Notes: generated by a model not told the origin, from the sequence alone. A DNA stretch of 64,000 nucleotides from Bradyrhizobium liaoningense (GCF_018130825.1 NZ_JAFCJS010000012.1:151622-215621), one strand, 5' to 3'. Positions 11,176-19,874 are shown, counted from the first letter of the stretch. Made by a program: numbers and translations.

Positions 11176-11863
11176 ATTTTTGGACATCAAGCATCTCGAC
11201 GCCGGCTATGGCCGCAGCCAGGTCCTGTTCGACGTCACCCTGGGCATTCCCTGGCGCGGCGGTGTCGCCGTGCTCGGACGCAACGGCGCCGGCAAGACCA
11301 CGCTGATGAAGACCATCGTCGGCGAGCTGCCGGCGTGGAAGGGCGAGGTCGCCTTCGACGGCCGCGACATCAGCCGCCGCGCCACCCAGGAGCGCGTCCG
11401 CGCCGGCATCGGCTATGTGCCGCAGGAGCATTCGGTGTTCGCGCGCCTGTCGGTGCGCGACAATCTCGCCGTCGGCTCGCTCGCGAGCAAGGACGCCTCT
11501 GCCGTCGACCGCGTGCTGACCATCTTCCCAAAGCTCGGCCAGCGCCTCGACCAGCCCGCCGGCACCCTCTCCGGCGGCGAGCGCAAGATGCTCGCCATCG
11601 GCCGCGCCATGTTAGGCGATCCAAAACTGCTGCTGCTGGACGAGCCGACCGAAGGCGTCTGGATCGGCGTCATCGAGGAGATCACGGAGCGCCTGATCGA
11701 GCTCGCGAAAGACATCGCCGTCATCATCGTCGAGCAGCACCTCGATCTGGCCCTGCGCGTCGCTGATTATGCCTATGTCCTGGACCGCGGAAGAGTCGCG
11801 CTACAGGGCGCGGCGAGCGAGGTGAGGGGCAATCCGGAGCTGATGCGGTATCTGGCGCCGTAG
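11168..11863 (+). CDS. ABC transporter ATP-binding protein (LivF/UrtE-like)
   Basis: Second ATPase, 231 aa, GTG start inside the end of the preceding gene (eight-base overlap). It has Walker A GRNGAGKTT, signature LSGGERKMLAIGRAM and Walker B LLLLDEPTEG. After the D-loop the sequence reads EPTEGVWIGVIEEI where most LivF proteins have EGLAP; UrtE proteins show a related EGIQP/W pattern, supporting the urea/amide subgroup. It closes the transporter operon. No clear terminator hairpin with a T-run follows, but the next 330 bases are rich in inverted repeats. Confidence 0.93.
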   Translation: MPEFLDIKHLDAGYGRSQVLFDVTLGIPWRGGVAVLGRNGAGKTTLMKTIVGELPAWKGEVAFDGRDISRRATQERVRAGIGYVPQEHSVFARLSVRDNLAVGSLASKDASAVDRVLTIFPKLGQRLDQPAGTLSGGERKMLAIGRAMLGDPKLLLLDEPTEGVWIGVIEEITERLIELAKDIAVIIVEQHLDLALRVADYAYVLDRGRVALQGAASEVRGNPELMRYLAP

Positions 11864-11921
11864 TGAGCCATTTGCCTCTTGCTTGTGAGTGAGGCGCAGC
11901 CTTCTCGCCCCATCTCAACTG

Positions 11922-12000
11922 CCGTAGCCCGCATGAGCGAAGCGACATGCGGGGACCGTCGGCGACATTCCCGGATGTCGCTGCGCTCATCCGGGCTACG
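11922..12000. repeat. Inverted repeat 'GTAGCCCG...CGGGCTAC'
   Basis: The ends GTAGCCCGCATGAGCGAAGC and the GCGCTCATCCGGGCTACG arm are near inverse copies, forming a hairpin. The same family, shorter, recurs at 15364-15406 between accA and xerD. It may also block read-through from the transporter operon. Confidence 0.7.
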
Positions 12001-12011
12001 TGCAGCCAATT

Positions 12012-12142
12012 CCGTCATCCTGAGGCGCGAGTGGCGCGATGCGAACGCATCGTGCCACGAGCCTCGAAGGATGCACGGCCGAGCTAGCAGCCGGGCCGTC
12101 GCCCTTCGAGGGCCGCTGAAGAAGCGGCCACCTCAGGATGAC
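12012..12142. repeat. Inverted repeat of the 'GTCATCCTGAGG' family
   Basis: It begins CGTCATCCTGAGGCGCGAG and ends in GGCCACCTCAGGATGACGG, with internal motifs CCTCGAAGGATG and CCCTTCGAGGGCC. A related element is at about 35395-35510. The whole gap 11864-12192 holds only this and the preceding repeat. Confidence 0.7.
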
Positions 12143-12192
12143 GGGGAAATATTGTCGATTGAAGAAGCGCCGAAACGAAAGCGGGGAAGCGC

Positions 12193-13776
12193 TTACTTCA
12201 CCGCCCCAAAGCGGCTGTCGAACGAGTTTGACTGCACCACCGGTGCGGCTCCCATGATCTGCGTCGCTTCACCCGCGCCATCGCTCACCGACGGCTTCAA
12301 CGCAGGGCGGGTCTGGGCGAGGCGCGTGTCGGGCTGCGGCTTCGGCGGCTCTGCCGGCTTGGCGGCGGCAACAGTCGGCTTCGGCGCGTCCTTCGCTGCG
12401 TCCTTGGACTTGTCGTGCCCCGGCACGAAGCGCGTCACTGCGGCCTTCAGGCGGGACGCTGCGGTCGGCGGCGTCGTGGACGTCGTGGCCGGCGCGACAG
12501 ACGCGGTGGCTTGCGGCGGAGGCGTCGTCGTCGCCGTGGTGTCGGCGGTGCCGAGGCCCATCTTGCGGCCGAGGTTGGAGAAGAAGCCGCCGCCTTGCGA
12601 TTTCTCGGCGGGCTGAGCCGCGGCGACGCGGGTGTTGGTCGTGGGCGCGCTGACGGCGACGACGGGCTCTTCCTGCGGCGCAGGCGCGACCGCGGCGGCG
12701 TCGAGGTTCGGCTTGGGCGGATTGACGTGTCCGGGGATCGTGCCCGGCGCCTTCGCCATCGCCAGCATCTGCAGCGTGGTGCCTTCGGCGCCTTCCGACA
12801 GGCCGGTCGAGCCTTCCGGAATCTTGGCGGCGAAGATCTTGTTCATGCCGCCGTCGATGCCGGTGTTCATGCGCGCCATCGGCGTGCCCTTGGCAACGAG
12901 CCTTGCGTATTCGGCTTCGTCCTTCGCCTGCTTCTCGCGCACGGCGCTGGCGACGTCCTCGGGGATCACATAGGCCGGGCACTTGGCCGAAGCGTCGAAC
13001 ACCGGATCGCGCTTGGCGTCGGCCGGCTTCGTTGCGTCGAAGACGTACTTCTTCTCGCAGAAATCGACCCTCGGCTCCTGCCGCGTCACCTCGAAATGAT
13101 CGTAGCCTTCCTTGATCATCTTCCAGAAGGCCATGTTCGGATTGTTCCGGTGCTTGGCCATGTTCACCGGCGTCATCTTGAACGGATAGGCCTGCAGCTG
13201 GAACGCCTTCTGGCCGCCGAAGAAGGATTCGCGCCCGAGCGAATAGATCTCCGCGATCTGCTCGTCCGTCATCGCGTAGCAGCCGCGCGAAGAACAGTCG
13301 CCGTGCACCATCAGCTGCGAGCCGGTGCGACCCAGCGCCTTGTCGAACGCGTTCGGATAGCCCGTGTTGAAGGAGAGGTAATAGGCCGACTGCGGATTCA
13401 TCTGGCCCGGATTGATCGAGTAGAATCCTTCCGGCGCCTGGCGGTCGCCTTCGCGCACCTTGGGGCCGAGGTCGCCGGACCAGCGGCAGATCGGATAGGT
13501 CTTGAGCAGCGCGAACTGGCCGTTGCGGGTCTGCTTCCAGACCTCGAGCTCGGCCTCCTGCTTGAACAGGCGCACCAGGATCGGCGATTGCAGATCCATG
13601 TTCTTCTCGACCATCGCGGCGAGAAGTTTTGGCGGCACCGGCTGGTTGGCCTTGGCGTTGGTCGCGAGCGAGACCTGGTCGGTGTCGCAGCCGGCCAGCA
13701 GGACGCCGGCCGTCATCAGCGCAACCGAAGCCAAGAGCGCGCGAGCAAGCGAACGAGAAATCAAGATGGACCCCAC
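12193..13776 (-). CDS. L,D-transpeptidase (YafK/YkuD-type) lipoprotein
   Basis: Periplasmic enzyme that forms or exchanges 3-3 peptidoglycan crosslinks or attaches proteins to murein. From the GTG at 13776 the product is 527 aa, with a signal peptide ending in the lipobox LLAGC; a GTG at 13839 would extend it by 21 residues. The YkuD active site is seen as HGDCSSRGCYAM (about residues 154-165), and the neighbouring YPICRWSGDLGPKVREGD resembles YafK proteins. The last 200 residues are a Pro/Ala/Thr-rich low-complexity tail with PKPEPP-like runs, probably a wall-spanning linker. It is monocistronic between repeat-rich gaps. Confidence 0.88.
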   Translation of the reverse strand: MGSILISRSLARALLASVALMTAGVLLAGCDTDQVSLATNAKANQPVPPKLLAAMVEKNMDLQSPILVRLFKQEAELEVWKQTRNGQFALLKTYPICRWSGDLGPKVREGDRQAPEGFYSINPGQMNPQSAYYLSFNTGYPNAFDKALGRTGSQLMVHGDCSSRGCYAMTDEQIAEIYSLGRESFFGGQKAFQLQAYPFKMTPVNMAKHRNNPNMAFWKMIKEGYDHFEVTRQEPRVDFCEKKYVFDATKPADAKRDPVFDASAKCPAYVIPEDVASAVREKQAKDEAEYARLVAKGTPMARMNTGIDGGMNKIFAAKIPEGSTGLSEGAEGTTLQMLAMAKAPGTIPGHVNPPKPNLDAAAVAPAPQEEPVVAVSAPTTNTRVAAAQPAEKSQGGGFFSNLGRKMGLGTADTTATTTPPPQATASVAPATTSTTPPTAASRLKAAVTRFVPGHDKSKDAAKDAPKPTVAAAKPAEPPKPQPDTRLAQTRPALKPSVSDGAGEATQIMGAAPVVQSNSFDSRFGAVK

Positions 13777-14227
13777 ACCGTGCCGGGCAGAGAGCGCGAA
13801 CCCCAATTCTTTTGGAGCATGATCCGACCGGAAAACCACCCGCCGTGACGGGCTCGTTCAGACCACGCTCCAGCGCTTATGCCCTGAAGCCATTGATTAA
13901 AATTCTAACCTCTGGGTCATGTGGTCGCAACCCGAGCGGGGATCACGAGGGCGTTGGCCCAAAGGTGTGGTCAACAGAGACTTAAACTGGGCGTAACTTG
14001 GAACTGGGCCGGAACTTGGGCCTTGCGGCCAAACCGCCACTGAGATCGCCGATTTGGGCAAAAAAAGGGTTAACGCGGCGTTACCGGGGGTGGGTGGGGC
14101 TGCCCGAAAGGTCTCGTAGGGTGGGCAAAGGCGCGAAGCGCCGTGCCCACCATCTGGCTACCCGTACGGCTCGGAATGGTGGGCACGCTTCGCTTTGCCC
14201 ACCCTACGAGACCGGAATCGAGGCGAA
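13777..14227. other. Intergenic region, no gene seen
   Basis: About 450 bases between the convergent-facing transpeptidase promoter side and accA. Apart from the hairpin repeat at 14110-14213 nothing recognisable was found. The A/T-richer patch at about 13890-14000 may contain the transpeptidase promoter. Confidence 0.5.
14110..14213. repeat. Long inverted repeat, 'GTAGGGTGGGCAAAG' family, copy 1
   Basis: Perfect 21-base inverted ends (GGTCTCGTAGGGTGGGCAAA and its complement ending ACGAGACC) enclose a GTGCCCACCAT/ATGGTGGGCACG inner pair. Five members of this family lie in the window. It sits immediately downstream of accA (minus strand), where it could act as a terminator-like structure. Confidence 0.85.
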
Positions 14228-15190
14228 TCAGCCCAGTTTCCGGCCGATATCGAGGAATTTCTGCCGCCGCTGCTTGCGGATGGCGTCGCCGTCGAGGCCC
14301 TGGAGCTCCTCGAAGGCCTTGGCGACGGCCTCGCCCGTGGTGGCGATCATGGCGGCGGGGTCGCGGTGGGCGCCGCCGACCGGCTCCTTCAGGATCTGGT
14401 CGATCACCCCGAAGCGGAGCATGTCCTGGGCGGTGATCTTCATGTTGTTAGCGGCTTCCTGCGCCTTGGTGCCGTCGCGCCAGAGGATGGAGGACGCCGC
14501 CTCCGGCGAGATCACGCTGTAGATGGCGTGCTCCAGCATCAGGACCTTGTTGGCGGTGGTGATCGCGATGGCGCCGCCCGACATGCCCTCGCCGGTGATG
14601 ATGGCGACGTTCGGCACGGTCAGCGCGAGACACGCATCGGTCGAGCGCGCGATGGCTTCCGCCTGGCCGCGCTCCTCGGCGCCGATGCCGGGATAGGCGC
14701 CGGCGGAATCGGCGAGCGACAGCACCGGCAGGCCGAACCGCTCGGCCATCTCCATCAGCCGAACGCATTTGCGATAGCCTTCGGGGCGCGCCATGCCGAA
14801 ATTGTGCCGGATGCGGCTCTCGGTGGAATCGCCCTTCTCCTGGCCCATCACGCAGATCGGCTCGCCGCGGAAGCGGCCGAAGCCTGCGACCAGCGCCTCG
14901 TCCTCGCCGAACTTGCGGTCGCCGGCGAGCGGGGTGAATTCGGTGATCAGCCCCTTGATGAAATCGTTGAAATGCGGCCGCTGCGGATGCCGCGCCACCA
15001 GCGTCTTCTGCCACGGCGTCAGGTTCGTATAGAGGTCCGCCAGCGCCTGCGCCGCCTTGTCCTCGATCCGGCCGACCTCGTCGCTGATGTCGGTGCCGGT
15101 GGCGGCGAGCGCGCGCAATTCGTCGACCTTGGAGTCGAGCTCGGCGACGGGCTTTTCGAAGTCGAGATAGCTGCGCATCTGGTCTTGCAT
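14228..15190 (-). CDS. accA: Acetyl-CoA carboxylase carboxyltransferase subunit alpha
   Basis: Part of the cytosolic carboxyltransferase (with AccD) that moves CO2 from biotin to acetyl-CoA for fatty acid synthesis. It is 320 aa from the ATG at 15190 (MQDQMRSYLDFEKPVAELD), the normal length. Characteristic segments are YTNLTPWQKTLVARHPQRPH, GRFRGEPICVMGQEKG, DSAGAYPGIGAEERGQ and GEGMSGGAIAI. An open frame continues 36 codons upstream but is unlike the family. It stands apart from accD and accBC, as in many alphaproteobacteria. Confidence 0.97.
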   Translation of the reverse strand: MQDQMRSYLDFEKPVAELDSKVDELRALAATGTDISDEVGRIEDKAAQALADLYTNLTPWQKTLVARHPQRPHFNDFIKGLITEFTPLAGDRKFGEDEALVAGFGRFRGEPICVMGQEKGDSTESRIRHNFGMARPEGYRKCVRLMEMAERFGLPVLSLADSAGAYPGIGAEERGQAEAIARSTDACLALTVPNVAIITGEGMSGGAIAITTANKVLMLEHAIYSVISPEAASSILWRDGTKAQEAANNMKITAQDMLRFGVIDQILKEPVGGAHRDPAAMIATTGEAVAKAFEELQGLDGDAIRKQRRQKFLDIGRKLG

Positions 15191-15363
15191 CAACTCAGTA
15201 TAGGGGGACGGGGCGAAAGAAGCGAAGCGAGGTTGGGTCACGGAAAGAAGTGTAGCTTCTTCAACGAGTTGGCTTGTGCGCTCGTGGCAGGGAGCCAAAT
15301 CAGTCGTGAGGCCCCGGCTCTTTCTGCGGAGATGTGGCCGAAGTCAAGGCGGTTTCATGAGTT

Positions 15364-15406
15364 GCCCGTAGCCCGGATTACGCTTCGCTCCATCCGGGCT
15401 ACGGGC
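15364..15406. repeat. Short hairpin repeat, 'GTAGCCCGGAT' family
   Basis: A 43-base near-perfect palindrome: GCCCGTAGCCCGGATTACG followed by the reverse arm ending CCGGGCTACGGGC. It lies between xerD and accA and is related to 11922-12000. Confidence 0.75.
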
Positions 15407-15411
15407 AGTAA

Positions 15412-16371
15412 CTACTTCTCCGCCAGCGGGTGCAGGTCGCGCACCAGGCTCTTGAGGCGCTCCTCGACCACATGGGTGTAGATCTGCGTCGTGGAGATGT
15501 CGGTATGGCCGAGCAGGGTCTGCACGATGCGCAAGTCGGCGCCGTTGTGCAGCAGGTGGCTGGCGAAGGCATGGCGCAGCACGTGCGGGGAGACCAGCCG
15601 GGCCTGCAGGCCGGAGGCGACCGCGAGCTCCTTCAAGTCGCGGGCAAAGTGCTGCCGCGTCAGATGTCCGCTCTCGCCGAAGGAGGGGAATAGCCATTTC
15701 GAGGCGGCGAGGCTGTCTTTCTTTTTCTCCGCCTTCGCGGCCTCCGTCGCGGCGAGGTAATCCGCCATCGCCTGGCGCGAGGCCTCGTTGAGCGGCACCA
15801 GGCGCTCCTTGTTGCCCTTGCCGCGCACCACGATCATGCGCGCATCGCGCTTGGCCGCCGAGCGCGGCAGCGCCACCAGTTCGGAGACGCGCAGGCCCGT
15901 GGCGTAGAGCACCTCGAGCAGGCAGTAGAGCCTTAGAGAGCGCAGCCGCTTCGACGGCGAGGCATCCTCCGCCTCGCTCAATTCCTTGGCGCGGCGGAGC
16001 ATGCGGTCGACATCCGCGATCGACAGCACCTTTGGCAGGCCGCGGCCGCGCTTGGGGCCAGACAGGATCGCCGCGGGATCGTCACCGCGAATGCGCTCGT
16101 TGAGCAGGAAGCGGTAGAGGTGCCGCATTGCCGACAGCCGCCGCGCGACGCTGGTGGATTTGAAGCCGCGCATGTCGAGGTCGGCGAGATAGTCGCGCAG
16201 CGTCTGCGTTTCCGCGTCCGCAAATGTATGGCCGCCCCGGCCGAGAAATTCCGAGAAATCGGTGAGGTCGCGGCGGTAGGCGTCGAGCGTATTGGGGCCG
16301 GCGCCCTGTTCCGCCGCGAGCATGTCGAGGAACAGGCCGGTGAGCTTGGTATCGGAGGGCTTTGCAGGCAT
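15412..16371 (-). CDS. xerD: Tyrosine recombinase XerD
   Basis: Resolves chromosome dimers at dif together with XerC and FtsK. It is 319 aa, with an N-terminal SAM-like core-binding domain (FLDMLAAEQGAGPNTLDAYR) and a C-terminal catalytic domain. Catalytic residues visible are the first Arg in ATGLRVSEL, His and Arg in HVLRHAFASHLL, the second His in LLGHTDIST, and the nucleophile Tyr in QIYTHV. An insertion of Lys/Glu-rich residues (AAKAEKKKDS) is seen before the HxxR motif, common in rhizobial XerD. There is no phage or integron context, so this is the housekeeping enzyme. Confidence 0.94.
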   Translation of the reverse strand: MPAKPSDTKLTGLFLDMLAAEQGAGPNTLDAYRRDLTDFSEFLGRGGHTFADAETQTLRDYLADLDMRGFKSTSVARRLSAMRHLYRFLLNERIRGDDPAAILSGPKRGRGLPKVLSIADVDRMLRRAKELSEAEDASPSKRLRSLRLYCLLEVLYATGLRVSELVALPRSAAKRDARMIVVRGKGNKERLVPLNEASRQAMADYLAATEAAKAEKKKDSLAASKWLFPSFGESGHLTRQHFARDLKELAVASGLQARLVSPHVLRHAFASHLLHNGADLRIVQTLLGHTDISTTQIYTHVVEERLKSLVRDLHPLAEK

Positions 16372-16388
16372 GCCCCGGAGCCTAGCTG

Positions 16389-16535
16389 CTATTTCTTGAG
16401 AAACTTATCCGGCGGGATCGTCACCGTCATTTCCCGCGGCTTCGGGTTCACGAAGTTCGCCAGCGCGAACACAACGCCATAGACGATGCCGGCGATCACG
16501 GCGACGACCGTCAGGAAGCGGAACAGGCTGGGCAT
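16389..16535 (-). CDS. Conserved small inner-membrane protein (48 aa)
   Basis: A 48-residue reading frame upstream of xerD in the same direction. It starts MPSLFRFLTVVAVIAG, has a single hydrophobic segment (about residues 7-28), then a polar tail NPKPREMTVTIPPDKFLKK. Codon usage is GC3-rich like the neighbours and it lies 17 bases before xerD, so it is probably co-transcribed. I recall proteins of this kind in rhizobial genomes near xerD but know no function. Confidence 0.72.
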   Translation of the reverse strand: MPSLFRFLTVVAVIAGIVYGVVFALANFVNPKPREMTVTIPPDKFLKK

Positions 16536-16704
16536 CGTGCAAAGGTTCCTGAGGTCCAGGCGGGCGAATTAACCAATGAAATCATCCAACATGTTCGCCG
16601 TTTCGTGGCAAGAGTCCTCTGGCGAGGGCCCCTGCGGGGTCGTATAGGTGGCCAAACCCTGCCGCCTTTGGCGGCAGATCGAGCGAGATTTAGAGCTGAG
16701 ATTT

Positions 16705-17328
16705 ATGTCCGACGCCGCGTTGCCGATTCCCGCTTCGCCTGAGGCCGACATCCTGTCGGCCCTGGGTGCGCGCTCGATCGTGCTCGTCGGCATGATGGGG
16801 GTGGGCAAATCCACCATCGGCCGCCGCATGGCGGCGCGGCTCAAGCTGCCCTTCGTCGACGCCGACACCGAGATCGAGGCGGCGGCCGGCATGACCATAC
16901 CGGAGATCTTCGAGCGCCATGGCGAGGTGCATTTCCGCGACGGCGAGGCCCGGGTGATCGCACGCCTGCTCGAGGGCGGCCCGGTGGTGCTGGCGACCGG
17001 CGGCGGCGCCTTCATGCGCGAGGAGACTCGGACCCGCATCGCCGCCAAGGCGGTCTCGATCTGGCTCAGGGCGGACCACGACGTCATCATGCGCCGCGTG
17101 CGTCGCCGTGCCGACCGTCCGCTGCTCCAGACCGCCGACCCCGAGGGGACCGTGACGCGCCTCCTGACCGAGCGCGAGCCGATCTATGGCAAGGCCGACC
17201 TCACGATCGCCTCGCGCGACGTGCCGCATGACAAGATCGTCGAGGAGTGCATCGAGACGCTGCGCGCCCATCTCTGCGGCGAACAGTCCGCTCCACCACC
17301 TGCCGATGTTGCGAGTGCCGCACGATGA
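16705..17328 (+). CDS. aroK: Shikimate kinase
   Basis: Phosphorylates shikimate to shikimate 3-phosphate, the fifth step of the shikimate pathway. It is 207 aa from the ATG at 16705 (a GTG at 16648 would add 19 residues). The P-loop is GMMGVGKST (about residues 29-37), the shikimate-binding DADTEIE follows, then FRDGEARVI and GGGAF. The lid residues are in RRRADRPLL. It overlaps aroB by four bases (ATGA), so both are translated from one transcript. Confidence 0.95.
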   Translation: MSDAALPIPASPEADILSALGARSIVLVGMMGVGKSTIGRRMAARLKLPFVDADTEIEAAAGMTIPEIFERHGEVHFRDGEARVIARLLEGGPVVLATGGGAFMREETRTRIAAKAVSIWLRADHDVIMRRVRRRADRPLLQTADPEGTVTRLLTEREPIYGKADLTIASRDVPHDKIVEECIETLRAHLCGEQSAPPPADVASAAR

Positions 17329-18473
17329 CCGCGCCGTTGAAACATTCCGATCCCGTCAACGTCGACGTCGCGCTCGGCGACCGCGCCTATGACATCGTCA
17401 TCGGCCGCGGCGTGCTGGCTTCGCTCGGCGAACGGGTCGCCGCGCTGCGGCCCGGCGTCCGCACGGCCATCGTGACGGACCGAACGGTGGCAAAGCACTG
17501 GCTCGAGCCGACCGAAGCATCTCTTGCGGCCGCCGGCATTCCGACCTCGCGCATCGTCGTCGAGGAAGGCGAGATCTCCAAGACCTATGCCGGCCTCGAA
17601 AAGGTCAGCGAAGCCCTGATCGCCGCGAAGATCGAGCGCAACGATCTCGTCATCGCGCTCGGCGGAGGCGTGGTCGGCGATCTCGCCGGCTTTGCCGCGG
17701 CGATCCTGCGCCGCGGCGTCGATTTCGTGCAGGTGCCGACCTCGCTGCTGGCGCAGGTCGATTCCTCCGTCGGCGGCAAGACCGGCATCAACTCGCCGCA
17801 GGGCAAGAATCTGCTTGGCGCCTTCCATCAGCCGGTGCTGGTCATCGCCGACACCGCCGTGCTCGACACGCTGTCACCGCGCCAGTTCCGCGCCGGCTAT
17901 GCCGAGGTCGCCAAATACGGCGTGCTCGGCGACGAGGCCTTCTTCAGCTGGCTGGAAAAGAACCATTCCGACATCTTCACGGGCGGATCGGCGCGCGAGC
18001 ATGCGATCGCGACCTCCTGCCGCGCCAAGGCCGGCGTTGTCTCGCGCGACGAGCGCGAGACCGGCGAGCGCGCGCTGCTCAATCTCGGTCACACTTTCGG
18101 TCACGCGCTGGAAGCTGCGACCGGTTTCTCCGACCGCCTCTTCCATGGCGAGGGCGTTGCCATCGGCATGACGCTCGCGGCGCAGTTCTCGGCCAAGCTC
18201 GGCATGATCGGCGAGGCGGACGCAGCGCGCGTCGAGCGCCATCTCATTGAGGCGGGCCTGCCGACGCGCCTGCAGGACATCGCGGGCTTTGCGCAGGAGG
18301 GGCTTGCGGACGCCGACGCGCTGATGGCGCTGATGGCGCAGGACAAGAAGGTCAAGCGCGGCAAGCTCACCTTCATCCTGCTGGAGGCCGTGGGCCGCGC
18401 GGTGATCGCGAAGGACGTCGAGCCGGCGCCGGTGCGCGATTTCCTCAAAGAGAAGCTCGCGCAGAAGGCCTGA
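17325..18473 (+). CDS. aroB: 3-dehydroquinate synthase
   Basis: Converts DAHP to 3-dehydroquinate using NAD+ and a divalent metal, the second shikimate step. It is 382 aa; the start ATG overlaps the aroK stop. Motifs include the NAD-binding GGGVVGDLAGFAAA, the PTSLLAQVDSSVGGKTGIN block, a metal-binding Glu in GYAEVAKYG, and the histidines in NLGHTFGHALE and FHGEGVAIGM. The aroK-aroB order is widely conserved in proteobacteria. Confidence 0.97.
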   Translation: MTAPLKHSDPVNVDVALGDRAYDIVIGRGVLASLGERVAALRPGVRTAIVTDRTVAKHWLEPTEASLAAAGIPTSRIVVEEGEISKTYAGLEKVSEALIAAKIERNDLVIALGGGVVGDLAGFAAAILRRGVDFVQVPTSLLAQVDSSVGGKTGINSPQGKNLLGAFHQPVLVIADTAVLDTLSPRQFRAGYAEVAKYGVLGDEAFFSWLEKNHSDIFTGGSAREHAIATSCRAKAGVVSRDERETGERALLNLGHTFGHALEAATGFSDRLFHGEGVAIGMTLAAQFSAKLGMIGEADAARVERHLIEAGLPTRLQDIAGFAQEGLADADALMALMAQDKKVKRGKLTFILLEAVGRAVIAKDVEPAPVRDFLKEKLAQKA

Positions 18474-18497
18474 TGCGCGGCTGAGCTTTATTTCGCT

Positions 18498-18551
18498 AAA
18501 GCGTTTTCCAGCGAAGGGGATACCGGTTCGCGCCAGGAAAACGCGTCAGAC
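18498..18551. repeat. Partial palindromic element (copy of the in-gene element at 37202-37300)
   Basis: GCGTTTTCC at 18501 and GGAAAACGC near 18536 form inverted arms around GGGGATACCGGTTCGCG. The element matches the first half of the element inserted in the gene at 36907-37524. It sits between aroB and the CorC-like gene. Confidence 0.75.
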
Positions 18552-18567
18552 GTAACTAGAGTGGTGC

Positions 18568-19872
18568 ATGGACTGGCTCGGATTCACCATCGTCGTCCTC
18601 TGCCTGCTGGTCTCGGCGTTCTTCGCCGCGAGCGAGACCGCGCTGACCGGCGCCTCGCGCGCCAGCATGCTGCGGCTGTCGAAACAAGGTCATCACGAGG
18701 CCGATGTCGTCTCCCAGCTGCTCGACATGCGCGAGCGGCTGATCGGTGCACTGCTGCTCGGTAACAACATCGCCAATATCGGGGCGTCCGCGCTTGCCAC
18801 CGGCATCTTCACGGCCTGGTTCGGCGATGTCGGCGTGCTCTATGCGACCGGCGTGATGACCGCGCTGGTCGTGATCTTCGCGGAAGTCCTGCCAAAAACC
18901 ATCGCCATCAACGCGCCCGACCGCGTCGCGCTCGCCGTGGCGCGGCCGATGCGGCTGACGATGTATGTGCTCGGGCCGTTGTTGACGGTCGTCGAAGTCA
19001 TCGTGCGCCTGCTGATGCGCCTGTTCGGCCTCGCCGGCGAGCACCAGGCAATCCTGTCGCCGACCGAGCGCCTGCGCGGCGCGGTGGACCTCCTGCACCA
19101 CGAGGGCAAGGTCGAGAAGCAGGACCGCGACATGCTCGGCGGCCTGCTGGACTTGCGCGAGCTCCAGGTCTCCGACGTCATGATCCATCGCACCGAGATG
19201 ATGATGATCAACGCCGACATGCCGCCGGACGACCTGGTGCGCGAGGTGCTGGCGACCGAATACACCCGCATTCCGCTCTGGCGCGAGAAGCCGGAAAACA
19301 TCATCGGCGTGCTGCACGCCAAGGATCTGTTGCGCGCGATCCGCGCCTCCGACGGCGACACCTCGCGCATCGACGTCTCCACCATCGCGCTGCCGCCCTG
19401 GTTCGTGCCGGAGATGCGGCCGCTCGCCGAGCAGCTCAAGGCGTTCCGGCGCCGAAAGACCCATTTCGCGCTCGTCGTAGATGAGTACGGCGAAGTTGAA
19501 GGTCTCGTGACGCTGGAAGACATTCTGGAAGAGATCGTCGGCGACATCTCCGACGAGCACGACGTCGTGGTCGCCGGCGTGCGTGCCCAGCCGGACGGCT
19601 CGGTCGTTGTCGACGGCTCGGTGCCGATCCGCGACCTCAACCGCGCCATGGACTGGCACCTGCCCGATGAGGAGGCAACCACGGTCGCCGGCCTCGTCAT
19701 TCACGAGGCGCGCTCGATCCCCGACCGCGGCCAGAGTTTCACCTTCCACGGCTTCCGCTTCCGCGTCCTCCGCCGCGAACGCAACCGCATCACTGCGCTC
19801 CGTATTTCACCGGTGCCGCGCGAGGCGGAGCTGGAAGAACCCAGGCCGAGAAGGGCCGGAACGTCGTTTTGA
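18568..19872 (+). CDS. CNNM/CorC-type membrane protein with CBS pair (HlyC/CorC family)
   Basis: Inner-membrane protein of the DUF21-CBS-CorC_C group, implicated in magnesium or cobalt efflux and homeostasis. It is 434 aa. The DUF21 domain spans about residues 1-190 with LVSAFFAASETALTGASRA and LLLGNNIANIGASALAT. A CBS pair follows (MIHRTEMMMINADM to GLVTLEDILEEIVGDI), then the C-terminal transport-associated domain ending RITALRISPV. The exact ion cannot be inferred. It starts 94 bases after aroB across a repeat and may use its own promoter. Confidence 0.9.
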   Translation: MDWLGFTIVVLCLLVSAFFAASETALTGASRASMLRLSKQGHHEADVVSQLLDMRERLIGALLLGNNIANIGASALATGIFTAWFGDVGVLYATGVMTALVVIFAEVLPKTIAINAPDRVALAVARPMRLTMYVLGPLLTVVEVIVRLLMRLFGLAGEHQAILSPTERLRGAVDLLHHEGKVEKQDRDMLGGLLDLRELQVSDVMIHRTEMMMINADMPPDDLVREVLATEYTRIPLWREKPENIIGVLHAKDLLRAIRASDGDTSRIDVSTIALPPWFVPEMRPLAEQLKAFRRRKTHFALVVDEYGEVEGLVTLEDILEEIVGDISDEHDVVVAGVRAQPDGSVVVDGSVPIRDLNRAMDWHLPDEEATTVAGLVIHEARSIPDRGQSFTFHGFRFRVLRRERNRITALRISPVPREAELEEPRPRRAGTSF

Positions 19873-19874
19873 TT

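Noticed and set aside
15412..16371. Tyrosine recombinase as evidence of an integrated element
   Set aside because: Length, motifs and housekeeping neighbours fit chromosomal XerD. It is 22 kb from the only A/T-rich island.
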